From assembly GCA_945860325.1 (NCBI GenBank), contig CAMARL010000141.1, forward strand, positions 1 to 5,296: a DNA stretch of 5,296 nucleotides, given 5' to 3'. Position numbers and translations under genes: made by a program. Positions 1 to 5,296 of this stretch are shown one piece after another (the first letter of the stretch is position 1; each line of letters opens with the position of its first letter). Origin of the DNA: Spirosoma fluviale (lineage in GTDB: Bacteria > Bacteroidota > Bacteroidia > Cytophagales > Spirosomataceae). The notes under the pieces were generated by a model. That model was not told the DNA's origin. It did not search any database and saw only the letters and a program-made list of their open reading frames with translations.

Positions 1-221
1 TTTAAATAATCATCATTTAAGTCCTTTAAGTTATCGGTATAGGTAATGTTCATCCCTTTGACCCCCACGGCAGATTGCAAAGAAGGGTATCTGTCAAAAG
101 GCTTATGATGCCCTTTATCTCCTAAAAATAGGAGTTGGAGTCTTCTGCCTTTCGGGGCATTTTGCGCCAAAGTGGTTACGATCGAACAAATTGAAAACAA
201 TACAATTAATAATTTTTTCAT
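1..221 (-). CDS. Secreted ThuA-like domain protein, N-terminal fragment (continues past left edge)
   Basis: The start codon is at 221-219 and the frame stays open for 73 codons to the window edge, so only the N-terminus is visible. Residues 1-19 form a typical Sec signal peptide: MKK, a hydrophobic stretch, then TTLA before Q20, a good signal peptidase I site. The mature part begins with a basic RR pair and a beta strand ending in LLFLGDKGHH (about residues 30-39), followed by a second strand ending in TYTD (60-63) and a leucine/aspartate-rich stretch. This matches the start of the ThuA-like (class I glutamine amidotransferase-like) fold found in secreted Bacteroidota proteins, some of which continue into HEAT repeats and a CxxCH haem-binding domain. 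That extension cannot be seen here. The gene lies 35 bases downstream of the oxidoreductase gene on the same strand, so they are probably co-transcribed. The signal peptide and frame are seen; the family call rests on remembered similarity and is less certain. Confidence 0.72.
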   Translation of the reverse strand, partial: MKKLLIVLFSICSIVTTLAQNAPKGRRLQLLFLGDKGHHKPFDRYPSLQSAVGVKGMNITYTDNLKDLNDDYL

Positions 222-225
222 TTTA

Positions 226-234
226 AATAGGTTT
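226..234 (-). promoter_or_regulatory. Leader motif AAACCTATT before the ThuA-like gene
   Basis: On the minus strand AAACCTATT ends 4 bases before the start codon at 221. The identical 9-mer lies 6 bases before the start of the preceding oxidoreductase gene. There is no purine-rich Shine-Dalgarno sequence at either start. It may be a translation-initiation leader, but this is inferred only from the recurrence and position. Confidence 0.35.
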
Positions 235-256
235 TTTTGGCCGTAATTTTCGGCTT

Positions 257-1369
257 TTAGAATTTTGGTATTTCAATAATCTTTCCACCTTGTAAAGCAG
301 ATTCATGGGCTAATATACCCACTGAAGTCCAATTCGCAGATGTTGGAGCATTTGGGAAAGGGTCACGATCCGCGGCTAATGCTTGTAAAAACTCATTGAC
401 TAAATGGGGATGTGATCCGCCGTGGCCTCCTCCTTGAGTAAAGGAAAGGTGTTGATTTTCGTCTTCGTCATATACGCCTTTGGTCGTAAATCGTTGAATT
501 TCTTCGGGCAAATAATGAGCGTAATCAGGTGTGGGAACTTTTTCTGGAATTTCGGGTTCTGGCTTTTTAGCGGTGTGAACAATTAATTCTTCGCCTTCTA
601 TCAAAGGCCATTCCACCGATTTTTTTGATCCATAGACTTCGAAACTTTCACGGTATTGCCTTGCTACGTCAAATAATGAGCGATAAACCATCGCGCTTAA
701 ATCCGAATCTCTGAATTTGATATGTGCAGACTCAACGGCAAAAGGAGAATTATAATGGGCGATCAATTCTTCGCGAATCGTTCCCGATCCAAAACAAGAA
801 ACATATTCCGCCTCTAAACGCAGCAATCCCGCCACAGGTCCCACGCAATGGGTGGCATAGTGCATCGGCGGAAGTCCAGGCCAGTAATCAGGCCAACCAT
901 CCATTTCTTGTTGGTGTGAAGCTTTCAAAAACTGTATTTTTCCTAATTCCCCTTTGTCGTAAAGCTCTTTGATGTACAAAAACTCTCTGGAATAAACCAC
1001 GGTCTCCATCATCATGTATTTTTTTCCCATTTTACGGGACGCTTCCACGATGGCCTTGCAATCTTCTACGCTCGTGGCCATAGGAACGGTACAGGCTACA
1101 TGTTTTCCTGCTAGCAAAGCTTTGAGGGTTTGCTCGGCATGTAAATGAATGGGAGAATTTATATGAACGACGTCGACAGCCGGATCCTTAATCAATTCTT
1201 CAAAATCAGTATAGCGCTTTTCGATTTCATATGCATCGCCAATGGATTGCAGCTTTTCAGCATTTCGTTGGCAAATGGCGTACATATTAGCCAAAGGATG
1301 TTTTAAATAAATCGGGATAAATTCAGCCCCAAAACCTAGGCCCACGATGGCTACGTTGTACTTTTTCAT
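257..1369 (-). CDS. Gfo/Idh/MocA family NAD(P)-dependent oxidoreductase
   Basis: A complete 370-residue protein, normal length for the family, probably cytoplasmic since there is no signal peptide. The N-terminal Rossmann domain starts with VAIVGLGFGAEF (G10, G12, G14) to bind NAD(P). Its later strand DVVHINSPIHLHAEQ (66-80) matches the usual V.I.tP...H motif. The family's normal EKP triplet is here replaced within KHVACTVPMA (89-98), so V95 stands where the conserved lysine is expected. The C-terminal substrate domain contains DGWPDYWPGLPPMHYATH (157-174), with H170 and H174 as candidate catalytic or metal-contacting residues, and a Gly/His-rich loop GGGHGGSHPH (333-342). Members oxidise or reduce sugars, inositols or related polyols; the substrate cannot be deduced. 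The start at 1369 places the GxGxxG motif at the normal distance from the N-terminus. It lies directly upstream of the ThuA-like gene, which fits a role in sugar catabolism. Confidence 0.93.
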   Translation of the reverse strand: MKKYNVAIVGLGFGAEFIPIYLKHPLANMYAICQRNAEKLQSIGDAYEIEKRYTDFEELIKDPAVDVVHINSPIHLHAEQTLKALLAGKHVACTVPMATSVEDCKAIVEASRKMGKKYMMMETVVYSREFLYIKELYDKGELGKIQFLKASHQQEMDGWPDYWPGLPPMHYATHCVGPVAGLLRLEAEYVSCFGSGTIREELIAHYNSPFAVESAHIKFRDSDLSAMVYRSLFDVARQYRESFEVYGSKKSVEWPLIEGEELIVHTAKKPEPEIPEKVPTPDYAHYLPEEIQRFTTKGVYDEDENQHLSFTQGGGHGGSHPHLVNEFLQALAADRDPFPNAPTSANWTSVGILAHESALQGGKIIEIPKF

Positions 1370-1375
1370 TTAATT

Positions 1376-1384
1376 AATAGGTTT
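1376..1384 (-). promoter_or_regulatory. Leader motif AAACCTATT before the oxidoreductase gene
   Basis: On the minus strand AAACCTATT ends 6 bases before the start codon at 1369. It is the same 9-mer as that before the ThuA-like gene. No TAnnTTTG -7 box is visible on the minus strand between here and 1521, so the promoter for this gene is not identified. Confidence 0.35.
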
Positions 1385-1437
1385 AAATTGAACAGGTAAT
1401 TTATAATTTTATTTCTTTCGTTTTAATTTTTGTAATT

Positions 1438-1489
1438 AGCTTTTTCCAGCTTTACTAACTTTTTAAAAGTTAGTAAAGCTAAAAAAGCT
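1438..1489. terminator. Long AT-rich hairpin, possible terminator between two minus-strand genes
   Basis: The left arm AGCTTTACTAACTTTT (1448-1463) is an exact reverse complement of the right arm at 1465-1480. Outside it, AGCTTTTT (1438-1445) pairs exactly with AAAAAGCT (1482-1489), separated from the inner stem only by CC on one side and a single A on the other. Allowing for a minimal loop, more than 20 base pairs can form. The hairpin begins about 33 bases after the stop of the EamA gene and ends about 70 bases before the next minus-strand gene, the usual place for a terminator. However, the minus-strand sequence after the hairpin (AATTACAAAAATT) is not a U-tract; the short T-run is on the plus-strand side (1489-1493). 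It could equally be an RNA-processing or stabilising element. Confidence 0.55.
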
Positions 1490-1521
1490 TTTTGACAAAG
1501 GGGAAGAGAAAATAGATTTTT

Positions 1522-2406
1522 TTAGGCCAATTTATTGGATTTTTTTAAAAACGGTTGGGCCATGACGGTCAGAACTAGCAAAACGGTACCATAATAAAAG
1601 CCCGGTTGCATAATTTCTTTGCTACCAAAAATATAAATCGCTAAAATCATTCCATAAACAGGCTCCAAGGTGATGACTAAGTTGATGGAGAAAACAGAAA
1701 AAACTTTATATAAATGGATGGTTTCCGTGTAGGCATACACGGTACAAACCAGCGCTAAAATTCCAATCCAGAGCCAGTCGAGCCCTATCGGGAAATATCC
1801 AGTAAGCCCATCAAATGCCCCAAAACTCCAAACCATCCCGGTCATGATTCCAGCCGCAATCATTTCATATAAGGTGATTAATTTTGGATCATGCGTATGA
1901 GTAAAGTGACCATTGACCACTGAAAATAGAGCACCAAAAAATCCGGAAGCGATGCCCATGAGTAACCCGAGCCATTGCGCTTGTTCGACCGAAAAGATAA
2001 TCACCAAGGCCACGATGACTAGTAATCCTAAAAAGACTTCAATCATCGAAATGCGTACCTTCTTGGCAATAGGCTCAATCAACGAGGTCCAAAAAGTTTG
2101 CGTCGATAAGCCTGCAAGACACATGGCCACGGTAGAAACTTTTACCGCGCCAAAAAACAACAACCAATGCAACGCGACAAACACCCCATTTAAAATCCAA
2201 ACCCACAAAACAGAGGGACTTACTCGAAAACTTTTTTTACTATAACGTATAATTAAAGCTAAGCAAATCGACGCGATCACACATCTGACAAATACAATAG
2301 TGAGCGTATTTGCTTGAGTCGCATTTCCCAAAATGGCCGTGAAAGCGTAAATAATGACAATAAAATGAATTTTGATATAGTCCAATAAGCGAGGAACCGT
2401 TTTCAT
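1522..2406 (-). CDS. EamA-family (DMT superfamily) inner-membrane transporter
   Basis: A 294-residue, very hydrophobic protein with about ten predicted membrane helices, the normal size and layout for EamA permeases. It is built as two repeated halves, about residues 12-139 and 145-287. Each half carries a matching element near its fourth helix: SLIEPIAKK (108-116) in the first and TLEPVYGMILAIYIFG (246-261) in the second. The second is the very typical end of the DMT repeat. Family members export or import metabolites such as amino acids, nucleotides or sugars; the substrate cannot be told. The start is set at 2406 because the permease stop at 2410-2408 is followed by one base and then ATG (TAAGATG), an ideal translational-coupling junction. 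A longer frame opens at 2457 but its extra 17 residues would overlap the permease gene and precede the first helix unnecessarily. The C-terminus ends in a basic KKSNK tail, expected to be cytoplasmic. Confidence 0.9.
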   Translation of the reverse strand: MKTVPRLLDYIKIHFIVIIYAFTAILGNATQANTLTIVFVRCVIASICLALIIRYSKKSFRVSPSVLWVWILNGVFVALHWLLFFGAVKVSTVAMCLAGLSTQTFWTSLIEPIAKKVRISMIEVFLGLLVIVALVIIFSVEQAQWLGLLMGIASGFFGALFSVVNGHFTHTHDPKLITLYEMIAAGIMTGMVWSFGAFDGLTGYFPIGLDWLWIGILALVCTVYAYTETIHLYKVFSVFSINLVITLEPVYGMILAIYIFGSKEIMQPGFYYGTVLLVLTVMAQPFLKKSNKLA

Positions 2407-2407
2407 C

Positions 2408-3484
2408 TTATCGAGGTAATGTATAATAAAGTCCGACACCCACAGCCCCAAAAACAATGTTTGGGAGCCATACGGCTAATAACGGCGGCATTCCCCCACC
2501 TTCAGCAATTCCCTTACTCATCATAAAAAACAAGATGTAAATAAAGGCTAAGCTAAATCCAAGGGCAATTTGAAATCCTACGCCACCCCGAGATTTACGC
2601 GCCGAAACTAAGAATCCGATGATTGTTAAAATGATCACAGAAATGGGATTGGCATAGCGTAAATACTTTTCAATTAAAAATACTTCTATGCCATCAGCCC
2701 CCCGAGAACGAACTAAATCGATGTGCCGATTGAGTTCAGGCAAGGTAAATGTTTCGTGCAAGAGATGCTTATTTTGAAAGTCTTTGGGAAATAAATTTAA
2801 GGTCGTGTCAATTTTTACACCTGATATAATTCCCGTTTTTCCAGGCATTAAATTCCTAATTCTGTAATCATGAATCGTCCATTTTTTGCGAATAGTATCC
2901 CATGTAATCCGATCGGACATTAATTTTTCTTTGATCTCATTGTTGGAAATTCGTTCCAAACTGAATCGATAACCTGTATTGGTATTGTTGTCGTAGCTTT
3001 CAATATAGGCATACACATCGGGGGCAATTTTGATATGCACGTCTCGCTTATCGAAAAAGTAGGTGCCGTTGATGTATTGATGCTCGAAAGGAACACGAAT
3101 TTTATTGGCGTTTGGGACGACCCAACCAATCATAATAAAAGTCCCGATGGCAATGATCGAGGAGCCAATCAAATAAGGCCTCATTAATCGAGTAAAGCTC
3201 ACCCCAGAGCTCAAAATGGCTATTATTTCTGTTTTCGCGGCTAAGTTGGCCGTAAAAAATACCGTCGCAATAAACACCATCAACGGCGAAATATAGTTGG
3301 CCCAGTAGGGAATAAAATTCAAATAATAATCAAAAAGAATGGCATGCATGGGAGCCTGCTTGCGAATGAAATCATCTATTTTTTCCGTATAATCGATGAC
3401 CATGACAATTAATACAATTAAAAAAACAGCGAAAACGTAGGTCTTCAGAAACTTTTTTAAAATGTAATAATCGAGTATTTTCAT
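2408..3484 (-). CDS. LptF/LptG (YjgP/YjgQ) family lipopolysaccharide export permease
   Basis: A complete 358-residue protein of normal length. It has the diagnostic six-helix layout split by a large periplasmic domain: helices at about 12-30, 58-80 and 103-123, then a soluble beta-rich region at about 130-270 (the jellyroll domain), then helices at about 278-295, 302-322 and 333-354. The cytoplasmic loop between helices 2 and 3 carries the family motif around KTEIIAILSSGVSFTRL (84-100), the expected coupling helix to the LptB ATPase. In the Lpt system two such permeases and LptB take lipopolysaccharide from the inner membrane and pass it to the LptC/LptA bridge. Bacteroidota usually encode the second permease and LptB elsewhere; neither is visible here. 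I cannot decide between LptF and LptG, so no symbol is given. Its ATG overlaps the stop of the upstream DUF983 gene by one base (TAATG), which implies coupled translation. Confidence 0.92.
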   Translation of the reverse strand: MKILDYYILKKFLKTYVFAVFLIVLIVMVIDYTEKIDDFIRKQAPMHAILFDYYLNFIPYWANYISPLMVFIATVFFTANLAAKTEIIAILSSGVSFTRLMRPYLIGSSIIAIGTFIMIGWVVPNANKIRVPFEHQYINGTYFFDKRDVHIKIAPDVYAYIESYDNNTNTGYRFSLERISNNEIKEKLMSDRITWDTIRKKWTIHDYRIRNLMPGKTGIISGVKIDTTLNLFPKDFQNKHLLHETFTLPELNRHIDLVRSRGADGIEVFLIEKYLRYANPISVIILTIIGFLVSARKSRGGVGFQIALGFSLAFIYILFFMMSKGIAEGGGMPPLLAVWLPNIVFGAVGVGLYYTLPR

Positions 3485-3870
3485 TAGCTATTGATCGATT
3501 CTTGTTCGTAGGAAATACCAGAAAATAAATGAATAAATACCACACGCGCAGTCCTAAAATTAAACGGAACCATGAAAAGAGAAAAAAGGGTAATGGGCAC
3601 CACATAACCCATCGCTGGAGGGTCGTTGAAAAAATTGAACACGATAATGCCGCCTACCAACATAATCCCTACCGTAAATGCGTATGAAATATACATGGCA
3701 CCAAAAAAAAATCCGGGTTCCACTTCATACCTCAAATCACAGTGGGGGCAATTTTCATGCATTTGAGTGAAATTTAAAAGATTCCACCATTTATATTTAA
3801 AAAGTCGGCCTTCATGACAATGAGGACAACGTGCATTGATCATCGCGTGTAGCTTACTGGGATCTGCCAT
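3484..3870 (-). CDS. DUF983 family zinc-ribbon membrane protein
   Basis: A complete 128-residue protein of unknown function. The N-terminal third has two CPHC knuckles (C15/C18 and C41/C44) in the arrangement ARCPHCHEGRLF ... NCPHCDLRYE, a four-cysteine zinc ribbon. The segment EPGFFFGAMYISYAF (51-65) follows, a hallmark of DUF983, leading into a first membrane helix at about 57-80; a second spans about 88-108. The family name is well established but its biochemical role is not. It is the first gene of the three-gene unit and sits 20 bases downstream of a perfect -7 box. Start 3870 is preferred to an internal ATG at 3843 because the residues before the first CPHC (SKLHAMIN) are typical of the family. 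Coupling to the LPS-export permease suggests an envelope role, but that is inference. Confidence 0.93.
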   Translation of the reverse strand: MADPSKLHAMINARCPHCHEGRLFKYKWWNLLNFTQMHENCPHCDLRYEVEPGFFFGAMYISYAFTVGIMLVGGIIVFNFFNDPPAMGYVVPITLFSLFMVPFNFRTARVVFIHLFSGISYEQESINS

Positions 3871-3890
3871 AAATAAAGAAATTTAAGCCT

Positions 3891-3898
3891 CAAAGGTA
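3891..3898 (-). promoter_or_regulatory. Bacteroidota -7 promoter box for the DUF983 operon
   Basis: The minus strand reads TACCTTTG, a perfect match to the Bacteroidota primary-sigma -7 consensus TAnnTTTG. It ends 20 bases before the DUF983 ATG, implying a transcript leader of only about 15 bases. No strong TTTG -33 element is visible at the expected 19-21 base spacing. Confidence 0.7.
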
Positions 3899-3950
3899 AA
3901 GAAAATTGGAGGATTAAACGTAATTAAGGTCGCGTTCCACTCCCTTTTTG

Positions 3951-3958
3951 TATCTTTG
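3951..3958 (+). promoter_or_regulatory. Bacteroidota -7 promoter box for the rightward operon
   Basis: TATCTTTG is a perfect TAnnTTTG match, within the common Bacteroidota context TTTTTGTATCTTTGC. It ends 21 bases before the ATG at 3980, so the leader is very short. It overlaps the TTG codon at 3956 that would otherwise give a longer reading frame, which argues against that start. The -33 region is weak. Confidence 0.75.
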
Positions 3959-3979
3959 CGTAAATCAAATTTACACGAT

Positions 3980-4420
3980 ATGTATTCTATTGTAACAAAT
4001 GTTCACATTGTACTTTTTGTACTTGTCTTTCTTTTAGGTTTAAATCTATTGGTTCGCGCTATTCGCGGATTATCCAGCGGAGGCGCTTTTGTTGACGCAG
4101 ATCGCAAAGCAGGATTGTTTTTCATGATCTCTTTGCATACTCAATTGTTGATCGGCCTAGTGCTTTATTTTTTCTTAAGCCCAGTAACAGCAGCAGCTTT
4201 TGCAGATTTTGGTGCGGCCATGAAAGATCCAGCGACTCGTTTAATTGCCGTTGAGCATATTTCAGTGAACGTCATTGCGGTAGTTTTAGCGACCATCGTG
4301 AATGCCAAAAACAAGAAAAATATAGCTGATGCAGCTAAGCATAAAAATGCGTTGATCTTTAACGGAATCGGTCTTTTATTAATTTTAAGCCGTATCCCTT
4401 GGTCGCGTTTGTTTGCCTAA
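3980..4420 (+). CDS. Small four-helix membrane protein with helix-associated histidines (cytochrome b-like, function unknown)
   Basis: A 146-residue integral membrane protein with four predicted helices at about 5-26, 44-66, 88-107 and 122-140. It resembles a family of short Bacteroidota membrane proteins often labelled cytochrome b-like, but no function is established and the label may be unreliable. Visible family-type features are H9 in helix 1, the motif SLHTQLLIGLVLYF (51-64, H53) in helix 2, and AAMKDPATRLIAVEHISVN (79-97, H93) leading into helix 3, plus H111 in a Lys-rich cytoplasmic loop (KNKKNIADAAKHK, 100-112). H9, H53 and H93 could ligate haem, but there is no direct evidence. The ATG start is chosen over an in-frame TTG at 3956, which lies in the -7 box. 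It is the first gene of the rightward unit and stops 6 bases before the phosphatase start. Confidence 0.85.
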   Translation: MYSIVTNVHIVLFVLVFLLGLNLLVRAIRGLSSGGAFVDADRKAGLFFMISLHTQLLIGLVLYFFLSPVTAAAFADFGAAMKDPATRLIAVEHISVNVIAVVLATIVNAKNKKNIADAAKHKNALIFNGIGLLLILSRIPWSRLFA

Positions 4421-4426
4421 GTTTAT

Positions 4427-4942
4427 ATGAAAAAAAAGTGCATTTTTTTGGATCGCGACGGTGTTCTAAATGTTGACCGCGTTGATTACGTTTACCGCAT
4501 GGAAGATTTTATCATTCCAAAAGGGGTCCCTGAGGCTTTAGTCGCCTTAAAAGAAGCTGGATATTTATTGGTCGTCATAACGAATCAAAGCGGTATTGCC
4601 AAAGGACTTTATGAACGCAAGCACGTGTATGCGATTCATGAAGCGATTCAAAAGGCGTGTGGAGGCGTTTTAGATGATTTATATTTTTGTCCTTATCATG
4701 AAAATTTTGATAGCCGTTCTTTAACCAGAAAACCAGGCTCCTTATTGATTGAGAAGGCGGCGGCTAAATATCACGTGGACCTAGAAAAGTCTTTTATGGT
4801 CGGGGATCATGAGCGCGACATTATTGCTGGAACGCGCGCTGGACTTAGAACGATACGTTTGGCCCCAGAAGGTGAAGAAACGAACGCGACTTTTGTGGTA
4901 CGTGATTTACTAGAAGCGTCCCAATTAATTTTAAATAATTAG
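4427..4942 (+). CDS. HAD-IIIA phosphatase, GmhB/HisB-N type (possible heptose bisphosphate phosphatase)
   Basis: A complete 171-residue soluble protein, slightly shorter than the roughly 190 residues usual for GmhB. All HAD motifs are present: FLDRDGVLN with nucleophile D9 and acid/base D11 (motif I), VITNQSGIAKG with T52 and N53 (motif II), R101-K102-P103 supplying the lysine (motif III), and VGDHERD with D127 and D131 (motif IV). GmhB removes the 7-phosphate (or the matching phosphate of the alpha anomer) of manno-heptose 1,7-bisphosphate during ADP-heptose synthesis for LPS or S-layer glycans; HisB-N acts on histidinol phosphate. The GmhB/HisB zinc loop is only half present: C88 and H91 are seen, but the usual CxC before RKP reads S98-L99-T100. 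The substrate is therefore uncertain, and the gmhB symbol is withheld. No other heptose-pathway genes are in the window. The gene starts 6 bases after the preceding stop. Confidence 0.88.
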   Translation: MKKKCIFLDRDGVLNVDRVDYVYRMEDFIIPKGVPEALVALKEAGYLLVVITNQSGIAKGLYERKHVYAIHEAIQKACGGVLDDLYFCPYHENFDSRSLTRKPGSLLIEKAAAKYHVDLEKSFMVGDHERDIIAGTRAGLRTIRLAPEGEETNATFVVRDLLEASQLILNN

Positions 4943-4945
4943 CAT

Positions 4946-5296
4946 ATGGAAAAAGTATATTTAAGCGATGCCGGGCCCAAAGTTTCTCCGGCCATTTATG
5001 GTTTTTGGCGCTGGGAAAATGAGGTGGCTTCCATGGAGAAAATCGTCCAACTATGCCTTGAATTAGGGATCAATACCTTTGACCATGCGGATCGATATGG
5101 GGATTATTCTTGTGAAAAGACGTTTGGCGAACTCATTTCATCCGGATCTGTGCGCCGCTCAGAAATCATCTTGTTTTCGAAATGTGGCGTTTGTCTACCC
5201 CATGCAGCCCAACCCGATATACGGGTTAAGCATGTCAATACATCGGCTGATCATATTTCAAAATCCGTTGAGAACTCGTTACGAAATTTAAAAACC
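4946..5296 (+). CDS. Aldo/keto reductase, YdhF-like, N-terminal part (continues past right edge)
   Basis: The ATG at 4946 opens a frame of exactly 117 codons to the window edge with no stop. The sequence follows the start of the (beta/alpha)8 aldo/keto reductase fold: a first strand with VSPAIYGFWRW (13-23), an active-site segment INTFDHADRYGDY (42-54) giving catalytic D46 and Y51, and a strand ending FSKCG (77-81) giving catalytic K79. FDHAD.YG.Y followed by CE..FG and SKCG is characteristic of E. coli YdhF-like enzymes, which reduce aldehydes or ketones with NADPH. The catalytic histidine, expected soon after the visible NSLRNLKT end, lies outside the window. The start is 3 bases after the phosphatase stop, so it probably belongs to the same transcript. 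The natural substrate is unknown. Confidence 0.9.
   Translation, partial: MEKVYLSDAGPKVSPAIYGFWRWENEVASMEKIVQLCLELGINTFDHADRYGDYSCEKTFGELISSGSVRRSEIILFSKCGVCLPHAAQPDIRVKHVNTSADHISKSVENSLRNLKT

Noticed and set aside
240..258. Small GCCG/CGGC hairpin between the oxidoreductase and ThuA-like genes
   Set aside because: The stem has only 4 base pairs, and on the transcribed (minus) strand it is followed by an A-run, so it is not convincing as a terminator.
724..972. Plus-strand open frame opposite the oxidoreductase gene
   Set aside because: It is antisense to a well-supported gene, has low-complexity composition and no recognisable motif.
1913..2245. Plus-strand open frame opposite the EamA gene
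   Set aside because: It is a Thr/Asn/Lys-rich shadow of the hydrophobic codons of the transporter, with no domain features.
2407..2457. Longer EamA reading frame with an ATG at 2457
   Set aside because: It would overlap the permease gene by 50 bases and add 17 residues before the normal first helix. The ATG at 2406, one base after the permease stop, is the better start.
3956..3979. TTG start giving a longer small membrane protein
   Set aside because: The TTG lies within the perfect -7 box TATCTTTG, so it would be upstream of the transcription start. The ATG at 3980 begins right at the family-like N-terminus.
5079..5291. Plus-strand open frame in another phase of the aldo/keto reductase gene
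   Set aside because: The overlapping frame carries the clear catalytic D46, Y51 and K79 motifs; this one has none.
1..5296. Mobile elements, CRISPR arrays, tRNA or rRNA genes, toxin-antitoxin or defence modules
   Set aside because: No spaced repeats, transposase-like motifs, cloverleaf-like sequence or defence-type domains were seen; nearly all bases are accounted for by ordinary metabolic and envelope genes.

Overview
The window looks like ordinary chromosomal DNA from a member of the phylum Bacteroidota, probably of the Cytophagales type. The reasons are: no start codon has a clear Shine-Dalgarno sequence; two perfect copies of the Bacteroidota -7 promoter box (TAnnTTTG) sit in the only divergent intergenic region; base composition is AT-leaning; and the gene families (ThuA-type secreted protein, Gfo/Idh/MocA oxidoreductase, DUF983 zinc-ribbon membrane protein, LptF/LptG permease) are typical of that phylum. 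Species cannot be fixed from the sequence alone.

Left block (1-1500, minus strand): a Gfo/Idh/MocA oxidoreductase gene is followed 35 bases later by the 5' end of a gene for a secreted ThuA-like protein, which runs off the left edge. The pair suggests carbohydrate or polyol metabolism. Both start codons are preceded by the same 9-base leader, AAACCTATT. Upstream of the oxidoreductase gene lies a 150-base gap dominated by a long, nearly perfect hairpin (1438-1489).

Middle block (1522-3870, minus strand): a tightly packed three-gene unit encodes a DUF983 zinc-ribbon membrane protein, an LptF/LptG-type lipopolysaccharide-export permease and a ten-helix EamA (DMT superfamily) transporter. Junctions are a 1-base stop/start overlap and a 1-base gap, so the genes are almost certainly one transcript. 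The EamA start is placed at 2406, inside the longest open frame, because the longer version would run 50 bases into the permease gene.

Right block (3980-5296, plus strand): a divergent unit starts with a small four-helix membrane protein carrying histidines in or near its helices. Next come a GmhB/HisB-type HAD phosphatase lacking part of the usual zinc site, and a YdhF-like aldo/keto reductase cut by the right edge. Gaps of 6 and 3 bases suggest co-transcription.

The two divergent units share a 109-base intergenic region with outward-facing -7 boxes. Cell-envelope functions may lie on both sides (LPS export on the left, a heptose-phosphatase-like enzyme on the right), but this is only suggestive. 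I found no mobile element, CRISPR array, RNA gene or clearly new multi-gene system. The most unusual features are the degenerate zinc site of the phosphatase, the missing EKP lysine of the oxidoreductase, the hairpin without a U-tract in the direction of the flanking genes, and the shared leader.
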